Below are positions 35,101 to 48,779 of a DNA stretch of 64,000 nucleotides, in pieces. Source of the stretch: Otis tarda (lineage: Eukaryota > Chordata > Aves > Otidiformes > Otididae); assembly GCA_026413225.1 (NCBI GenBank), contig CM048552.1:392001-456000 (forward strand), read 5' to 3'. The first letter of the stretch is position 1. The number at the start of each line of letters is the position of its first letter. Under the pieces are notes generated by a model, which saw nothing but the letters and a program-made list of their open reading frames with translations, did not search any database and was not told the origin of the DNA. The position numbers were made by a program, and so were the translations under genes.

Positions 35101-38100
35101 GGGCGCTCCCAGCTGCCCTCGTGTGTGTCAGTGCACTGCACGGCTGGATTTGGGGAGCAACCCTGCTCAATGGGCTATGCGAAACAGAGTGGGTGGGCAC
35201 GGGTGAGCAGTGTGCTGTCACCAAACAGGGCTGAGCAGACGTCCCGTGGGAGAGCGGGGCTGCAGCCTGGCGTCCGGTGTGCTAGTGGCGTGGCATGGGG
35301 AGGCCCAGTGTTTCACTGGTCCTGGCGAAACAAGCCTCTGGCCGCCCCGCTCAGCCGTGCTAGGAAGGCAGCGGCACAGGAGCTAGGCTCGTTTCTCGTG
35401 GCGGCAGTGTCCAGCGCAGAGCTCCACGCGCCCGCTGTCAGTGCTGTGCTGGTATTTCACACCACGGACCCATTCCAGACCATAGCTGTAGGGCAGAGAA
35501 TTGATTTGTTTTGACAGCCTGGGCTCTGCAGTGACTCCTAAGATAGCAATTTGTTTGGAGTTTGATAACCTGGGAACCTCCCCTCCCTCCTTCAGCCTAG
35601 GTCTGGGTGAGCTGCTGGTGCTGGCCCTTGCACGGGGGGGGAGTGCAAAGCACAGAGGCGGCCGATGTGCAAGGCCCTGAGCATCCTTCCTAACGCTGGT
35701 GGAGCTTCTCAGTCTCTCCTGCCTGCTCCCGCGTTCGGCCCGCAGCTGCTTATCCTCTGGGAAGAGCCGTTTCGGCTCAGCTTTTGGCTGTGCATCGCTC
35801 TGTGGGAAGGGCTGGTGGAGACCCGGGATAAAATTATCCAGAACACCCACAGGATTGATGAGATTATAGTCTGTTTTGTAAGGAGTCAGAAACATGCCCG
35901 AGGTAAGGCTTGTTTCTCTGAAATAGTTGTGAATTGTGGGTCTGTATCATTAATACGCATTTGAAAACCGATTCCCAAAGCTTCGGTGGCGGGAGCGCTT
36001 TGGCAGCAGGTCACAACCTCGCTTGGATGTGGTGGTAGGAAGAGGTGGCAATACAGCAGTAATCCTAGGAGAGCGCGAAAGTGCCTCCAGCAGCCATCAA
36101 GTCCTTTCCGTCTGCAGTGTCTGCTGGCGCTGACATCCTGCGAGGTGTCTGACCAGATCTGGGGAATATCCCATGGGAAAATGCCTCTGCAGCAGCCGGT
36201 GGGCAGCACTGGCCGCCCTCCACATGGCCGGTTGCCACCATGGTTGTAATTACGGAGCAACCAGGCACAGGTTTTCCATTTACTTTTTCACTGGAAGCAG
36301 GGAAAACTTGTTCCAAGGAATCATGGCTCAGCAGATTGCATAAAAAATGTATACATAGAGAGATAAGAGCCTCTTGCAGACGAGTGGTACTTAGGAAGCT
36401 GCTAACTATCAGTGAGCCGGAGTGTATTGAAATAGCTTGGAAAGGTTTGGAGGAACAGCGATGAACAGCTGATGAGACTTCCTCCCAGAGATTTCCAAGG
36501 GCTTTTTTCCTCCATTGTGTAATGGCAACTATTTTTCTTTTCCTTTTTAAATTGTGTTAAAGCCAGACCGAGGAGCTGCTGTAGGTTAAAATAACTTTTT
36601 TCCCCATTAGCTTTGACCCGCAGCAGCTCCCTGTGCTGGGTCAGCGTGCACCGGTGGAGCCCGGGGCGGGACGGGCTCCCTTCGGCAGCGGCAGCAGCCT
36701 GGCGTGTCCATGAGCTGCCGCCTCCATGGGGAACGGAGGACATTCTCTTCCGGATTGCATTCCGCTCGATCTGGTGTGAAATGGCGTCCACAGACGTTGG
36801 CGCTGGTGGAAGTGGTGACTGCCCGTCCCTGCCCCGCGTGGAGCCAGCACTGGCACTGGCGGTTCCTGGGGCTGCAGGTGGATGTGGGGAGGAGAGGGAG
36901 GTGTCCAGCTTTATTCCAGATGTTGGCACTGACGCCAGGGATGTGTGTGAGCTCCTGGCAGCGCGATGGTGCCCGCTATTTAAATATACACCCACCCACA
37001 CCGCGCTCTACTTGGGTCCTTATCTGCTGTCACAAAGCAGGAATAAAAAGCTCAGAATAATGTTCCTGCATTTTATCTCCTCCGAGGTAATTTTTAACTC
37101 AGGGAATGGAAAGGCCTTGCTTTACCACAGAGGCCTTTCCCCAAGGGCCAGGAGGACACAGGCCTGCGTTCCGTGGGAATGCTGCTTGCTGCGGCTTCCC
37201 TCGGAGGAGGAAGAGGCGGGAGCCAGCCTGAGCAAGTGGCTCTTTTCTGTGCCCGGAGAGGGAAGGGAGCCGACAGAAAAGAGAGGGGTGAGGAGAGCCG
37301 AGCTTGCACTGTGGCTCTGCCAGCATGGCGGCTTCCCAAGGGGCCGGAGAGTGGCCAGCCCTCCGCTCCTGGGCGCGCAGCCTCCTCTCCTCTGTCCCAG
37401 GCTTTGCCTCTCACTGGTTTCCCAGTACCATGTAGGTCCTAGAATTCCCTTTTACATGCTCTATTCTGTCTCAGCTACGTGAGCAGTGGAAAAAAAAAAA
37501 AGAAAATCAGCAACTTTATTGCTGCAAAGGGAAGATCTGGAGGTCAGGAATCGACCTCCGGAATGGCCTAAACCTGCGCTGAAAACTTTGATCCTTGTCC
37601 AAAGCATCTCCATGCTGCTGTAAAAACCTCTAGCTGTCAATAGCTGCATTGGATTTTTCACCCCTTTTAGTGGAGAATCAAACCACTTATGCACATGCGT
37701 TGCGTTGCTTTTTGATTACAAGCTGCACATTGTTTTTCCATAGGAACTCGGCCTCTTTCAGATTAGATTAATCGTGCTCAATGAATGAGGCAGCTGTTCC
37801 GCCTTTTTAAATCTTTCTTATTCACTGTGCAGCCCCGTGCTTCACTACTGTATGCTATTGAATGTGGCACCAAGCATGACGTATTTTAACATCCCTTTGT
37901 AGCTTTTTTTGTGTCTGTTTTCCTGAAGGACAAATGCTTGCATTTGAGCACTCTGTCAGCATCCAGGCGGTAGAATCTGTGGAAGAGTGGCCTGAGATCC
38001 TCGGTATAACAAACCGTTGCATTTAGTCTGGTGCCCTTACACCAGCTGGGGAGGTGGTGGTTAGCTGCAGCGTAGCAGCCGGCCGGCACGGCGTCCGGCG

Positions 38101-38819
38101 GCAGAGCTGCTGCGAGCCGAGGAGCCCATCCGTTCCCTGGGGCGTGTGTCCGCAGCGGCGTGGCGGTTGCCTCTTGCACGCAGGGAGGTGAGGAGCAGAG
38201 ATGTGGTGGAGAGGTTTGCACACCAGTCGTTAGTGTGGATCACGTTCCTCGGCAGAGGCGCTGTGGTTTAGTGGTTAGTGCTAAACCTGTTGGCTGGGGT
38301 TGCTGGAGGTTACCTCGGAAGCCGGCGTGGGGAGCAGGGCAGAGACTGGGCCCGCTCCCCGGGGCCACCCCGCTCCCTGTGGCCGCCCGTGCTTTGCGTG
38401 AGGTGTTGGAGGCCGTGGGACGTGGCGGGGCGGTCGTGCCCAGCCGAGGAGAGCCGCACAGCCCGCGCGAGGGGGACGCGGTGTGAGGTGCTCAGAGGAG
38501 CCCCGTCGAGGGCCAGGCTCGCAGTGTGCAGAGCTCAGGTCCGGTGTTGAGGTGCGCAGTGGGCCATGCTGGCGGGCCCTGCAGCCCCGGGCTCGCTCTC
38601 TGTGGCCTGTGGACTACCAAAGGCTGGGACAAACTCTGGGCCGAGTGCCCACGGCTGGTACTGGCACGGCTCACCAGGCGCTGGGCCCCTCGCCGCGGGC
38701 GGCTGGGTGGCCGGCCTGCCGGAGGCTGAGCGAGCTGCAAGGAACTTTCCTCTTCCACTCCAGACGTAAAAGGCAATTTCATGAGGGTGAGACGCACCAG
38801 CTCTAAGACCTTGATGGCC

Positions 38820-39335
38820 ATGAAGAAGGTAGTTTAGAGTAGTTTGTATTTATTTTGTTAGTACTAAGAAATATTTTGACATGCTAAATGAACATATTTT
38901 AATGCCAATTTTTATCTTAGTCCACTTCAGCTTAAATCACAAGTCAAAACCTACTCATCCTCTGTTAAGTAAGAAATATACCACTCACTCTTTTCAAAAA
39001 TATGAAGGTAAAACTAAAAAATTGAATTTATATTTTACATTATAATTGCTTAAATAGAAGCATACAGTTACAGTGTATCTACTTAGGAAAAAGCATTTTT
39101 GGTTGTAAGCTCTATATTAAATTGCAAATTAATCTAGTGTAATGGTTAAGAATTGATCCGACTCAGCCTTTTTTTAGGAAAATAGCTAAGGACTACCAAT
39201 GCAAAACAACATCAAACTCAATTATTTATGTCCAGATTTTCTGCCAGCTGATTTATCATGGTTAAAATTGGTGATCATTTTGACTTAAATCAATCCACTT
39301 TGCTTTATTATGTGCATGGAGGGAGGTTTTAGCCC
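38820..39335. other. AT-rich island, candidate conserved non-coding element
   Basis: About 500 bp of strongly AT-rich, non-repetitive, complex sequence starts abruptly within GC-rich intron. It carries no long poly-A, no CR1 end and no open frame of note. Such islands in introns of neural genes are often deeply conserved enhancers. That is an inference here, since no alignment could be run. Confidence 0.35.
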
Positions 39336-39339
39336 GAAG

Positions 39340-42300
39340 AGGGAGAGCTGCGGGTCACTGCGTTGGAGCTGCTGCTGTGGCTGATTATTTTGGGGATGGG
39401 GAAGTTTGGCTGCTAACTGTTGTGCAACATCCTGTGGGATGTTGTGGGTGAATTATTTAATGGGTTGCTTTGAATAAATGCAATTTATTTGCATAAAACT
39501 GTTCAAACTTAATTTAAAGAAAGCCACGCAAATATGCATGTGTGTGCTAGCATAGCAGATTTAGCTCTCTGCTTATCAAGAGAGCAAAGCAGTCGGCTCT
39601 CCCCAGGTCCTGCTCTGCAAGCATTTCATGGCCCTGATGGAGACAGGGTGGAGAAAGGGGACTCATTCTTCGGAGCAGAGAGGGTATTTCAGGCGCTGGG
39701 GCCGGCTGGTTGCAGAGGCCGGTGGCTGCGGTGCATGGGCTGGCTCCTGCAGCTGGGCCCTCTCCGCAGGCAGGGTGGGAGAACCTCGCCATGCAGCATG
39801 GTGCCGGGGTTTCCTGTGTTTCGTGCCCAGCAGCACGGTGGCTGGTGTGGCTATTGGCGTACGGTGAGGGCGGGCGCTGCAGTAGCTGGGCTCGGTCCCT
39901 GGTATGAGAACGCCCAAGCTGGGGGTGCAGCTGCGGGTGCCCAAACCGTCCTCTGGTGTAGGGGCTGAGAAAGGACAGGCTGCCTCTGGCAGCAGGGTAC
40001 CTCTAGTCCTGGGCAGTTGGTACTGAGGTGTCTTCCTCTCCAGTTAATTGCTTCCTCATAGAATTGCTCTGAGATTTGAACATGGCGCTGACGAATGAGA
40101 CACATGCCTCCATCTTGTACATTTGTTCAGAGTTTGCATCCTTCCCTTCGGGACAGAGTGGGGCTCCCATGTGGGAACGGCTCCGGAGGGTCCCTGGCAT
40201 CGCTGTCGCAAACATGTTGGGCTGATGCGCGGGCAGTTCTGGCGTGAGGGCGGCAGGGCGTGGGGCCGAGGAGGAGGGGGCGAAGGTGGGCAGTTGGAGC
40301 TCCCGCAGCCAGGCTGTTGGTCAGCGCTGAGCGTCACGGGTTGTTGCAATGCCCTGTTTATCGTGTTTCACTGGGAGAGGGTGTGGGAGCAGGGGTGAAA
40401 CCTTTCCCTGGAGCTGAGCATTCATGTCCCATTTCTGTTTGCAGTGATGCTGTTCAGCCTTGCAGAGAGCTTGTGTGTAAGTGGGTCAGTAGCAGTTACC
40501 TCAGCCTGGTGTTTAGGGTGTACCCGTCACTGTTTAAGGGCTGGTGTGAAAAGCTGTGCTGAGCATCATCGGTGCAAGAGCTGAGGCGAAGAGTCATGGT
40601 TCCTCCTTGGAGGCTCAGAGACTGTGAGGCAGAGGTGTTATGTGATGGAGAGAGAAATGAGAAGAAAGACGTTTCACCCATGATGGCCACACATCTGAGC
40701 TAGAATTTTTCTCTCATTACCATGGGTTATGCTTTTGTCTCTCTGACTTGCAGCTGGACATGTTTGTGTGTGTGTTTAACCTGTAAATAGGACCCTCATT
40801 TCATTCCTGCCCGTCAGGTTCACTCCAGCATTCTTGGGTAATTTGCTGATGCTTCTGTCCATCCCTGTCTGACCCCAGAGCCAGCTTTGTGGTAGGGCAC
40901 GCTGGAATGGCCTGCACGATGGTCCTTGGGTCCCGGCGGGAGCTTCCTCCTGCAGCGTTTCTGTGTCCTGTGCTTCTGCCTTCAGCTTTGTGAGGTGAGC
41001 TGTAGGTCACAGTGTTGTTTCTGGGGCTTCTCCTTTCCCCGCTGCCCGCCATGTGGGCTGTGGAAGCTCACTCTCCTCAGCCTGGCTGGAGGAAGGGAAG
41101 GTTCCTGCGCGAGGGGCTGGGGTGGTGTCATCGGGGGGCTCTGCCCCGGCTTGAGGTGTTCCCTGATCACAGACCGGCTGCGCTGACCAAAGTCTAAATT
41201 TTCCTTGCTGTTACTTTTTCTACTTAAAAAGAGAAAACCTCTTTGCTTGTGAAGTCTGTACTGTCAATCTGTCTAATGGTCGCTGCTTTGCTGGCTCCTG
41301 TCCCATGAACCAGCTTTCTGGGCAGAAGGTGGTCGAGGCAGGAGGTGCCACCACAGCGCTGCAGGGCAGCCCCGCTGGGAGGGGGGTGGCGATGCTGGTG
41401 GTGGTGTGGTTGCGGGCCAGGAGACTGGGCGGCTCTGTGGGCTGCGGGGAGGACGTAACTGCTGCTGAAGTGGATGGAGAAAAACTTGGCGTAAGCAAGG
41501 CGTGAAGGATAGAGCAGGCAGATTTTCTTTGGGCTAAACGATCAAAATGGGCATTTCTCTCGTCTTTCTGAGCTCTGTCCCGTAAACAGTTGCAGACCTG
41601 GAGTTGCCAGAGCTTTTGTAGCTCAAAGGTTCAGCTGTTGATCCACTCTGGGAGCTGAAGGTTTGTTTGTGGCCAACACAGAGAGCACAGCGTGGATTTC
41701 ACAGATCCTCGGAGGGAAAGTGCTTGCAGAACGTACTGCACCATGAGCTGGAGATCCTGCTTGTGCATCCCATGAGGAGCTCAGGAGCAGGCACAAGCTT
41801 GTGCTATGCACTTAATTTTTTTTTCGGAAAGAAGACATAAGGGCAGCCCCCCCCCCTTTCCTTGCCGGTGCTTGGAGGGCAAAGTGAACATAATTGAGCC
41901 ATAATTCACAGTTACTGGAAAGAAAGCACCGGCCACAGTATGAGAAGCAGTATTGGAGCTTTATATTACAGCTATCTCCGGGGGAGATTATTTTTATTAA
42001 AATCTGGGTTGGTGGGAAATTCTGAGATTAGCTTCATTTTTAATGTATGGTTCTCTGTGGATCAGCCCAAAAAGAGGCTTCCTGCTGTCTCCAGCTGCCG
42101 AGCTGTTGGCGTTCCTGTGCCCGGCAGCACTGTGACATGACATCCGATGTGCTGAAGATGCCCAGATTGAAATAAACGTCCAAAGTTAGTTATCAATGTT
42201 TCCAAAAAAAGGTGGATATGAAGTCTTAGCTGAAAAAAAAAACCCCATATAAATTATTGGAAGTTTACAGTAAAAATAAAGAGAGCTGCAGACCCACTTC

Positions 42301-45300
42301 TTCACAAAGCCTCCGCCAACTCTATTTGCACGCAAGGAAAACGTGCGATGGCAGAGCTGGAAGTGCGAGCAGAGGAAGGAGCGTCTCTGCCTGGAAGGAT
42401 TTGTTACGACACTATGGGGCTGGGAGAAAAGCGCCCCGTTGCACGGAGCACAGGCCCTCCTGGCCGTGGGTAGCATCCCGTGTCCATGGGACGTGCAGGC
42501 GGGCAGCCCCCTCCCCACGCATCGTGCCCCCTCCTTCCCGCAGCAGCCCAGCCAGCGAGCAAAGAGCCGAGCCCTGCTTGTGCCGCCGAGCAGCCTGGCT
42601 CCATCCTGGCTGGTGTGGGCACACGGTGCCCGGCAGCTGCCCCGAGCTGGTGCTGTCGGGCAGCAGGACCAGCTGCTCCTCAGCGGGGTGCACTCGTGCT
42701 GAGGCGCGTGCCCCCATGCAGGTCTGGTAACGAAGGTGAAAGCATCCTGCTGGACTGGTGTCGGCACGCACGGGGGGCTCTGAGTGCTGCCTTGTGTGAT
42801 GCTTTGGTGTAAGAGGTGCTCTTCTAGCGAAATTGGTGTGGACTGATGCACGCGTGAGGGCTGGCGTTGGTGCGTTCCCCCACCGGACAGCAGTGAGTTT
42901 TGGAAGAGCATCCCGTGCCAGTGCTGGGGAGGGAGGAGGTCAGGGCTGGCTGCGCCGTGTGCTGTGGGAATAACAGGTTGTGTCGATAAAGCCTTGGAGG
43001 GCCAGTACCGGTGTGCAGTAACGTGGGGATGTCTGCCCCAGGGCACCCAGAGTCCAGCTGCACGCTGCCGAGTGGGCTGGGCACGGTGTCCACACCTGCA
43101 GGCAGGTCTCAGCGGCTCCCCTTCGTGGGGCTGCCTGGAGGATGCGTGCTGATGATGAAATCGGCCGATTGTCCTTGCCCGTGTCTGGCCAGGGGGAGAC
43201 TTGCACCCGATCGCGGTGCCGACACTGGCCTTGGAGCCTCTGCAGGGCCTTTCTGGTGGCTCTCAGGAGGAACCAGCAGTTGCACCCGTGCCATGGAGCC
43301 CTTTGAGGTGCAGCCACCCAGCAGCGCCCGGGGACACGGTGCTCCTGCGCACACGCTGGGGCCAGGGCTGTGGCTGCGGTCCTGCTCCTGCCTTGCACGG
43401 CTGACGCGTGCTTCACCGTGGCCGGGGCTCCTCAGCGCCCACGTGGTGCCTGCAGGGACCTCGGGAGTGTCCCTGAATTCTTATGTTACATCTGAAAAAT
43501 GTCCTGATGCTTTCACACTTAGGATTTTTCTCTGCTGATGACTTGGCGGTGGCTGTTGATGACTATGGATCTGCTAATGGATTACTTCTGGGTTTATCTG
43601 ACATACGTCTGGAGTGATGGGGACTCTGGAGTTCGTTACCGTTGGACCATTTCCCCGATCCCACTCATCGTCTGCGAACGCTGCACTCGTGGGAGGGAGA
43701 GGGGGGATCGCTTCACTTGCACTGGGTTTGGCTCACCCCACAGCACAGCCTCAGCTCCCTCTGCGTGGTTCCTCCCCTCTCTCAGTAAGTTAATTGAGTT
43801 GTGATAATAAATTTACGACGTAACCTTTCATAAAGTACACGCTGTTAGGTTCTTTGTTGCCCACGTTTCGCAGACTAAGTGCTTAGAGCGTGGTGTTCGT
43901 TTTCAGACTACAGTTTGATCAAGCATTGGGGAGGTGACTCATATGATGTTTTCTCCCTGGATTTTGGGATTTTGGAGGGGGACTGGGACCTGTGCTTGCA
44001 GAGAGGGGCTGTCTGCGGCTTGGTCCGAAGTCACCACCCTGCCGTGCTATTCAGCGTGCACCTCTAGCTTTAAATTGTTTTTTTGATGTCCCCAGCATTT
44101 CTCAGCCTGTGATTAGAGTTTGTGAATCATATACTTTAAAAATGAATAGCTACACCAGTGCTGAAGAAACATAATTGAAATTATTTCTTTCTTAGTGTCA
44201 TGCAGGGACCAAACACAGTAGAAGAAATTAAAAGAAAAAGGATTTAAGAGGGAGGAACTGGAGTCCGTGCCGTGTACAGCTCTGGAGACGAGTTCATGGC
44301 CCAGCACCACTCTATCTCTAGCTGTGGCTGGAAGTTTTCTGTGCATTTAGTTAGAGAGTGTATTTTTAACAGCTTGCAGTGTTGAGGATGGGTGTGTGGA
44401 TGGATGGACTGTGCGGGCCAGTTGTGTGAAGGCCCTTCACACTCCAGTGGGTGAGGTTACGTCAAAGGTGAGGGTTTGGCAGTAGGCTGTAAGTAATTGC
44501 AAATCTGAAGATGTCCAAACTTGGACTCGCCAAATATCCCGTAGAAGCTAGTTCTGCGGTGCATTCCCTCTTTTTTTCCAATCTTTCTTTATGTCTTGTC
44601 CCAGACATTTTTATGGCAACATGGGCTTTTTTCTGGAACTTGGGGCCACTTGTCTACTGTCTGCTTCTTGTTGGCGACAGGAGAGTGTTGTGGACCAGCA
44701 CTGTCCTTCATTAGACATACCAATGTATTTAGAAGAGCAGATTAAACTCTCCCAACCTGATGAATGACTGATGGGCCTGAAGCCCTGTCTGTTTTCTTTT
44801 GCTGTATCAGCTGAATTGACAGCAGACAGTTCCTCTTGCTGTGGGCCTGAGCTGTCGCACAGCCACAGAAGGCGCTGGCGGTGCTGCCTTTGCTGGGCGA
44901 GCGTGGGGCAGCACGCCTTTGGGAGACGCCTTTCCTCCCTTGGCCTCTGGCACCTGGCCGGGATGCGGCAAGAGCCGTGGGCAGCAAGCTGTGAGCGAGG
45001 TGTGAGAAAATCCAGTTTGTTTGTTAGTGATCGCCGTGGGTCTTGGGACGGTGCCTGCGTGCACCCCGGGCACGCTGCTGCCCGCTCCTTGGTGGTCCCC
45101 GGTCTCCCATGCTGTCTTCTGTGCCCTCGAGACCACAGCCAGCTCGGGTGATCTCTGACAGCAAACGTTTTCCCGTGCCTGGGCTCCGAAATTTGCAGAG
45201 GCCCCAGAGGATTTGTTCTCAGCAGGGTTTGTGGGAAGTCACCACTCGTGAAAGATTAGCGTCGTTCTGGTTTGCCCAAATCCACTTTGCACGGTAGGCC

Positions 45301-48300
45301 AGCTCAGAGAGAAAACATCAGCTTTACGCTAGGAAAAGGAAATGTTAAATCCCCGATTACAAAGTCAGCAGTGCAATTACAAAAGAGGTAACAGCCCAGT
45401 ATTAGAATATATCTTGCATTTACATTTTTTTCTTTCAGCTGCAGGAGGCTGAGTTTTCTGCCTGGCAGTGTTCTCTACCCAAGTTACTCATCTGGAGCAC
45501 TTTCTGATGTGGAAATCTTGATCTCCAATTTACACATTTTATTTCCAAATTAGCTTATGGATACAAAATGTCAAAGTTTGTCCTGCTGCCTACCCCCCAT
45601 TCTCCACCACTGACGGGACCCGTTGGTGTGGTGACCATGCGTTTAGTTTCTTATTTCTTTGAGGAGAAGCCCGGCAGAATGCCTAAGTGTGTTTGAGAAA
45701 AAGCATTCCTTTTGTGTCAGAGATTCTCCTGCTTCCCCTCCAGCCTGTTCATTTCTTCTTTCAAAAACTAAAAGGACTTAGATCCATAAACATACATTTC
45801 ACAAACTACATAGTAAAGAGTTTTTGGCATTGTTCTTTGTTTCACTTTCTGTTTACTAGCAGTTTGTGATGATTTGACATCACACGGTGTTACACGCTGT
45901 CGGTCCCAGGGACAGTGTACACCACGGGCTTTGCCTCAGAGCAGCATTCCTTCCTCAGCCATTCACCAACTGAAATTTTATCTTTCATTTCACTGGGTTT
46001 GGTCGATTGATTGCCTGTAGGGTGAGGAACGAGGCCCGCAGTGACCCCATGATGGTGGCTGGAACGGGAGGAATGAAATAGAGGTAATTGAGTCCAAGGA
46101 CCTTTACTAATTTTTCCTGTAGCTTTGCGGCAGCCTTAATTGGCCACGCTGGCTCTGGGATTCGTAACTGGTAGAGATACTGATACGTGTTTACGGCAAT
46201 ACCCAGGTTCTCGTTTGTGGTTGCAGTGTCAGTGTGCTAGGTGTTGTATAAACACATACAAAGCCAGATTTTCCAGCCTGCAAATGTCCTTATTTCTATT
46301 TCTGTTTTCCTGCTTAAAGCTACATTTCAGTATATGCTTTTTTTTCTAGTTAATATATTGCACAAGAAAGGGTGTGCAGAAGCATTGATTTAGTTTTACT
46401 AATAACCACGAGTTATTTGTCTTCGTAACTGTGCAACACTGTAGTGATCCATTAAAGTCATTGTTATGTTTCAATGTTTGTTTTACTAATCTTTCCTTCC
46501 TTCGATTACTTCAGCTTAATTAATGAGTAAGAACTGTTTTCGAATTCCTTTCATTCTTGCTGGTACTTTTCTGATACTAAAGAGTCCTAAGATCAGTGCA
46601 TCATCTTAAGTGCATTTACTCCAGTAGTTCTGGGGTGTAATGCCTTGGGAATGTAGCTCCAAATCCAAGAACCAAAACAATTAAAAGATCCAGTAAGCAT
46701 TTTCCCAGACTAACTTGTCACTTACTCTTCATCCTAAATGTCCCAAGAAAGCAGCTTATTTGCTGCCGTGGGACATTATGGTGTGGTCTACTGTCCCTGG
46801 CTGTTGGGAAGAGCTATTTTCTGGCGCTGTCTTTTTCTCATCAACTGCTGTCTGTCTGTGCGAGGTTTCAGTGCGGTGCCAGTCACAGCACTGGGTTGGT
46901 AAGGAAAGCTGTGCAGCGATGGGTACGCAGCGTGTCTCAGTGCGAGGGCTGGCTGAGCAGTAACTGGGGTCTGGGCTCTCTGGTTCCAGCGCAACACGCT
47001 GTGCAGAAGTGAACTTTGTTCATGTCAGAGCGCATTGAGCATCATGGATCTCGTTTTGGATCTCTTTCCGGCTTGTGTCCTTTCCTGGGATGACCTGGGA
47101 AAGCCTGTCAGCCCTGTTACTTCGATGGCTGGCACTGTGGGCGCTGAGCTGCCCTTGCCTGTGGGCAGGGTCTGCTGTCCCACGGCTGTCCCCGGTGACG
47201 CGGTGGCTGTGGTGGGCTGGAGGCTTGGGCTGCAGATGCCTGTCCAGCGGCCGCCCACGGAGAGCAGCTCAGGGCAGGGCCGCGCTCGCGGCTCTCCAGA
47301 GAGGGCTCGCTGTGCGCTGCTCCTATAGCTGCTGCCGCGGCCTCAGGGATGCTGCTGCCGCGGCCTCAGGGATGCTGCTGCTGTGGCCTCAGGGATGCTG
47401 CTGCTGTGGCCTCAGGGATGCTGCTGCCGCAGCCTCAGGGATGCTGCTGCAGAAGGGAGCCGTCTCGGTGCTCCAGTGTTTTCTCTGGGCACTTGCAGCT
47501 CCTGTGGAAGAGCTGTTTCTGTCCTTGTGTGTGTGAAGTAAAGGTGCCGGGCTGTGCTTGTTTAGAAACACCAACAGAGCAGAAGGAGCTGGGAAATGAG
47601 GCGCAAAAGGGCTCAGTGCTACCCTCCCACTCCTTGGCCTGCCCTGGCATCCAGGCCACGCTGCAAGGCAGAGCTGAGTTGCCCTGGACATGGTGCACGG
47701 CTTCGCACGGAGCAGGAGAGCAGCAGAGAGAGATGGCAGATCCCCAGCTGTCAGGGCTGGATCCCAGTCCTAGGGCTGCTGACGGTTCCTGTTAGCACCG
47801 CGGTGCTTCCTGGCAGCATCGGGCTGCGTGTCTGGAGGTGTGTCTGTCGCTTCCTTGCTCCTGCTCAGGAGGCCTGCCCTGCTCCCCTGCAAGGACAACA
47901 AGGGAGCGCAGCACTTGGGATGCCCCTTCTCTCTGGGGCTGGGCAGGAAGGGTATCATTCCTCTCTGCTGGGGAGATTCCCTGGGGAGCCTGCCCGTCCC
48001 ACGGGGCAGCGTGATGCGAGATGGAGAATTGTGGAGCCACTCCCCGCAGACCCTTTGCAGTGCTGTTGTCACAGGCTGCTGGGATCCTCAAGGCAGAATC
48101 TGCTGGGAACGAGTGTCGTGCTGGTGGAGGGGAGCGGCAGCGGTGCCCCTTCTCCTGCGGGTGTTGTCTCCCAGGGGATCATAATCCTGGAGCTGTGGCG
48201 GTGCTTCGTCTCCAAGCCTTTCGCCTTGCTGTTAGCCTTGCCCAGGCCTGGGCCGGCCGCTTGCCTTTGCTGGGATTTTTCTCTGAGAGCTCTGCGGGTG

Positions 48301-48770
48301 TTTACCAGTGACTCGAACTGGAAGGTGTTTCTTCCCACTGCTGGTGCTTGTTTATCAAGGCACAGGTCAGTTCAGGGACAGGTCAGTCCAAACGCAGCTG
48401 AACTGGCACTGGATGGGGAACATTTCTCTTCCCTTTTCTGTGATCTGACAGGGTGTATTTTTCCACTACGTTTTTTATTCTCTTCCTCCCCGCCTTGTTG
48501 CTGGCAAATACATTTCTGATTTGCTGTCTCATGTGTAGGTCATTATCAGGCATTGCGACTTGCATAGTTTCTCTCTTCTGCTGAGTCTGTGTGTGGGAGA
48601 AGGTATACAAAACAGGATCAGTTTTTGCTGAGTCTCATCTTATTGCCTAGAAACATGCTGCGTTTTGTGGTGTAAGTCATGAGCGTATGTACTCAGTGGT
48701 GTAACATTCCCCTTATTTAAGAGGCAGACTTTATTAGTATCATCTTATTTCCTTTTAATATCTTCGCTGT
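39340..48770. other. Intron 1 sequence, middle part
   Basis: GC-rich and AT-rich blocks alternate. Lower-GC blocks lie at about 41815-42320, 44080-44240 and 45300-46700. Homopolymers include C11 near 41851 and A10 near 42232. A 23-bp repeat at 47330-47455 is listed separately. No exon with recognisable similarity was found on either strand. A - strand frame of 286 codons at 42186-43046 is treated as chance. Confidence 0.5.
47330..47455. repeat. 23-bp tandem repeat, about 5 copies
   Basis: The motif cctcagggatgctgctg begins at 47341, 47364, 47387, 47410 and 47433, an exact 23-bp period. Copies vary only in the following block, which is ccgcgg, ctgtgg or ccgcag. Because 23 is not a multiple of 3, the array reads as Leu, Pro, Gln, Cys and Ala runs in successive frames. 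Confidence 0.95.
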
Positions 48771-48779
48771 TCGATTGAC

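Larger units (their letters stand above)
28110..38815. other. Intron 1 sequence, first part
   Basis: Mostly unique GC-rich sequence. Small exact duplications occur at 29550-29586 (19-bp period), 31849-31900 (26 bp twice) and 32144-32177 (17 bp twice). A - strand frame at about 31450-31760 has an unusual protein-like composition (see findings). Lower-GC patches at 36970-37130 and 37490-37960 may be regulatory elements. A locally CpG-rich patch lies at about 38050-38480. No exon is supported. Confidence 0.5.

Noticed and set aside
35665..35964. Possible exon with donor gag|gtaagg near 35900
   Set aside because: A donor-like site follows a protein-like frame, but there is no matching phase with SHANK3 exons, no known homologue, and mammalian SHANK3 has no exon between these two.
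38265..38320. tRNA-like A-box (gtggtttagtggttag)
   Set aside because: The A-box resemblance to tRNA-Glu is good, but no B-box (ggttcgantcc), anticodon stem or acceptor pairing follows at the right distance.
42186..43046. 286-codon - strand frame
   Set aside because: Composition is typical of chance translation, no domain is recognised, and there are no splice signals at sensible positions.
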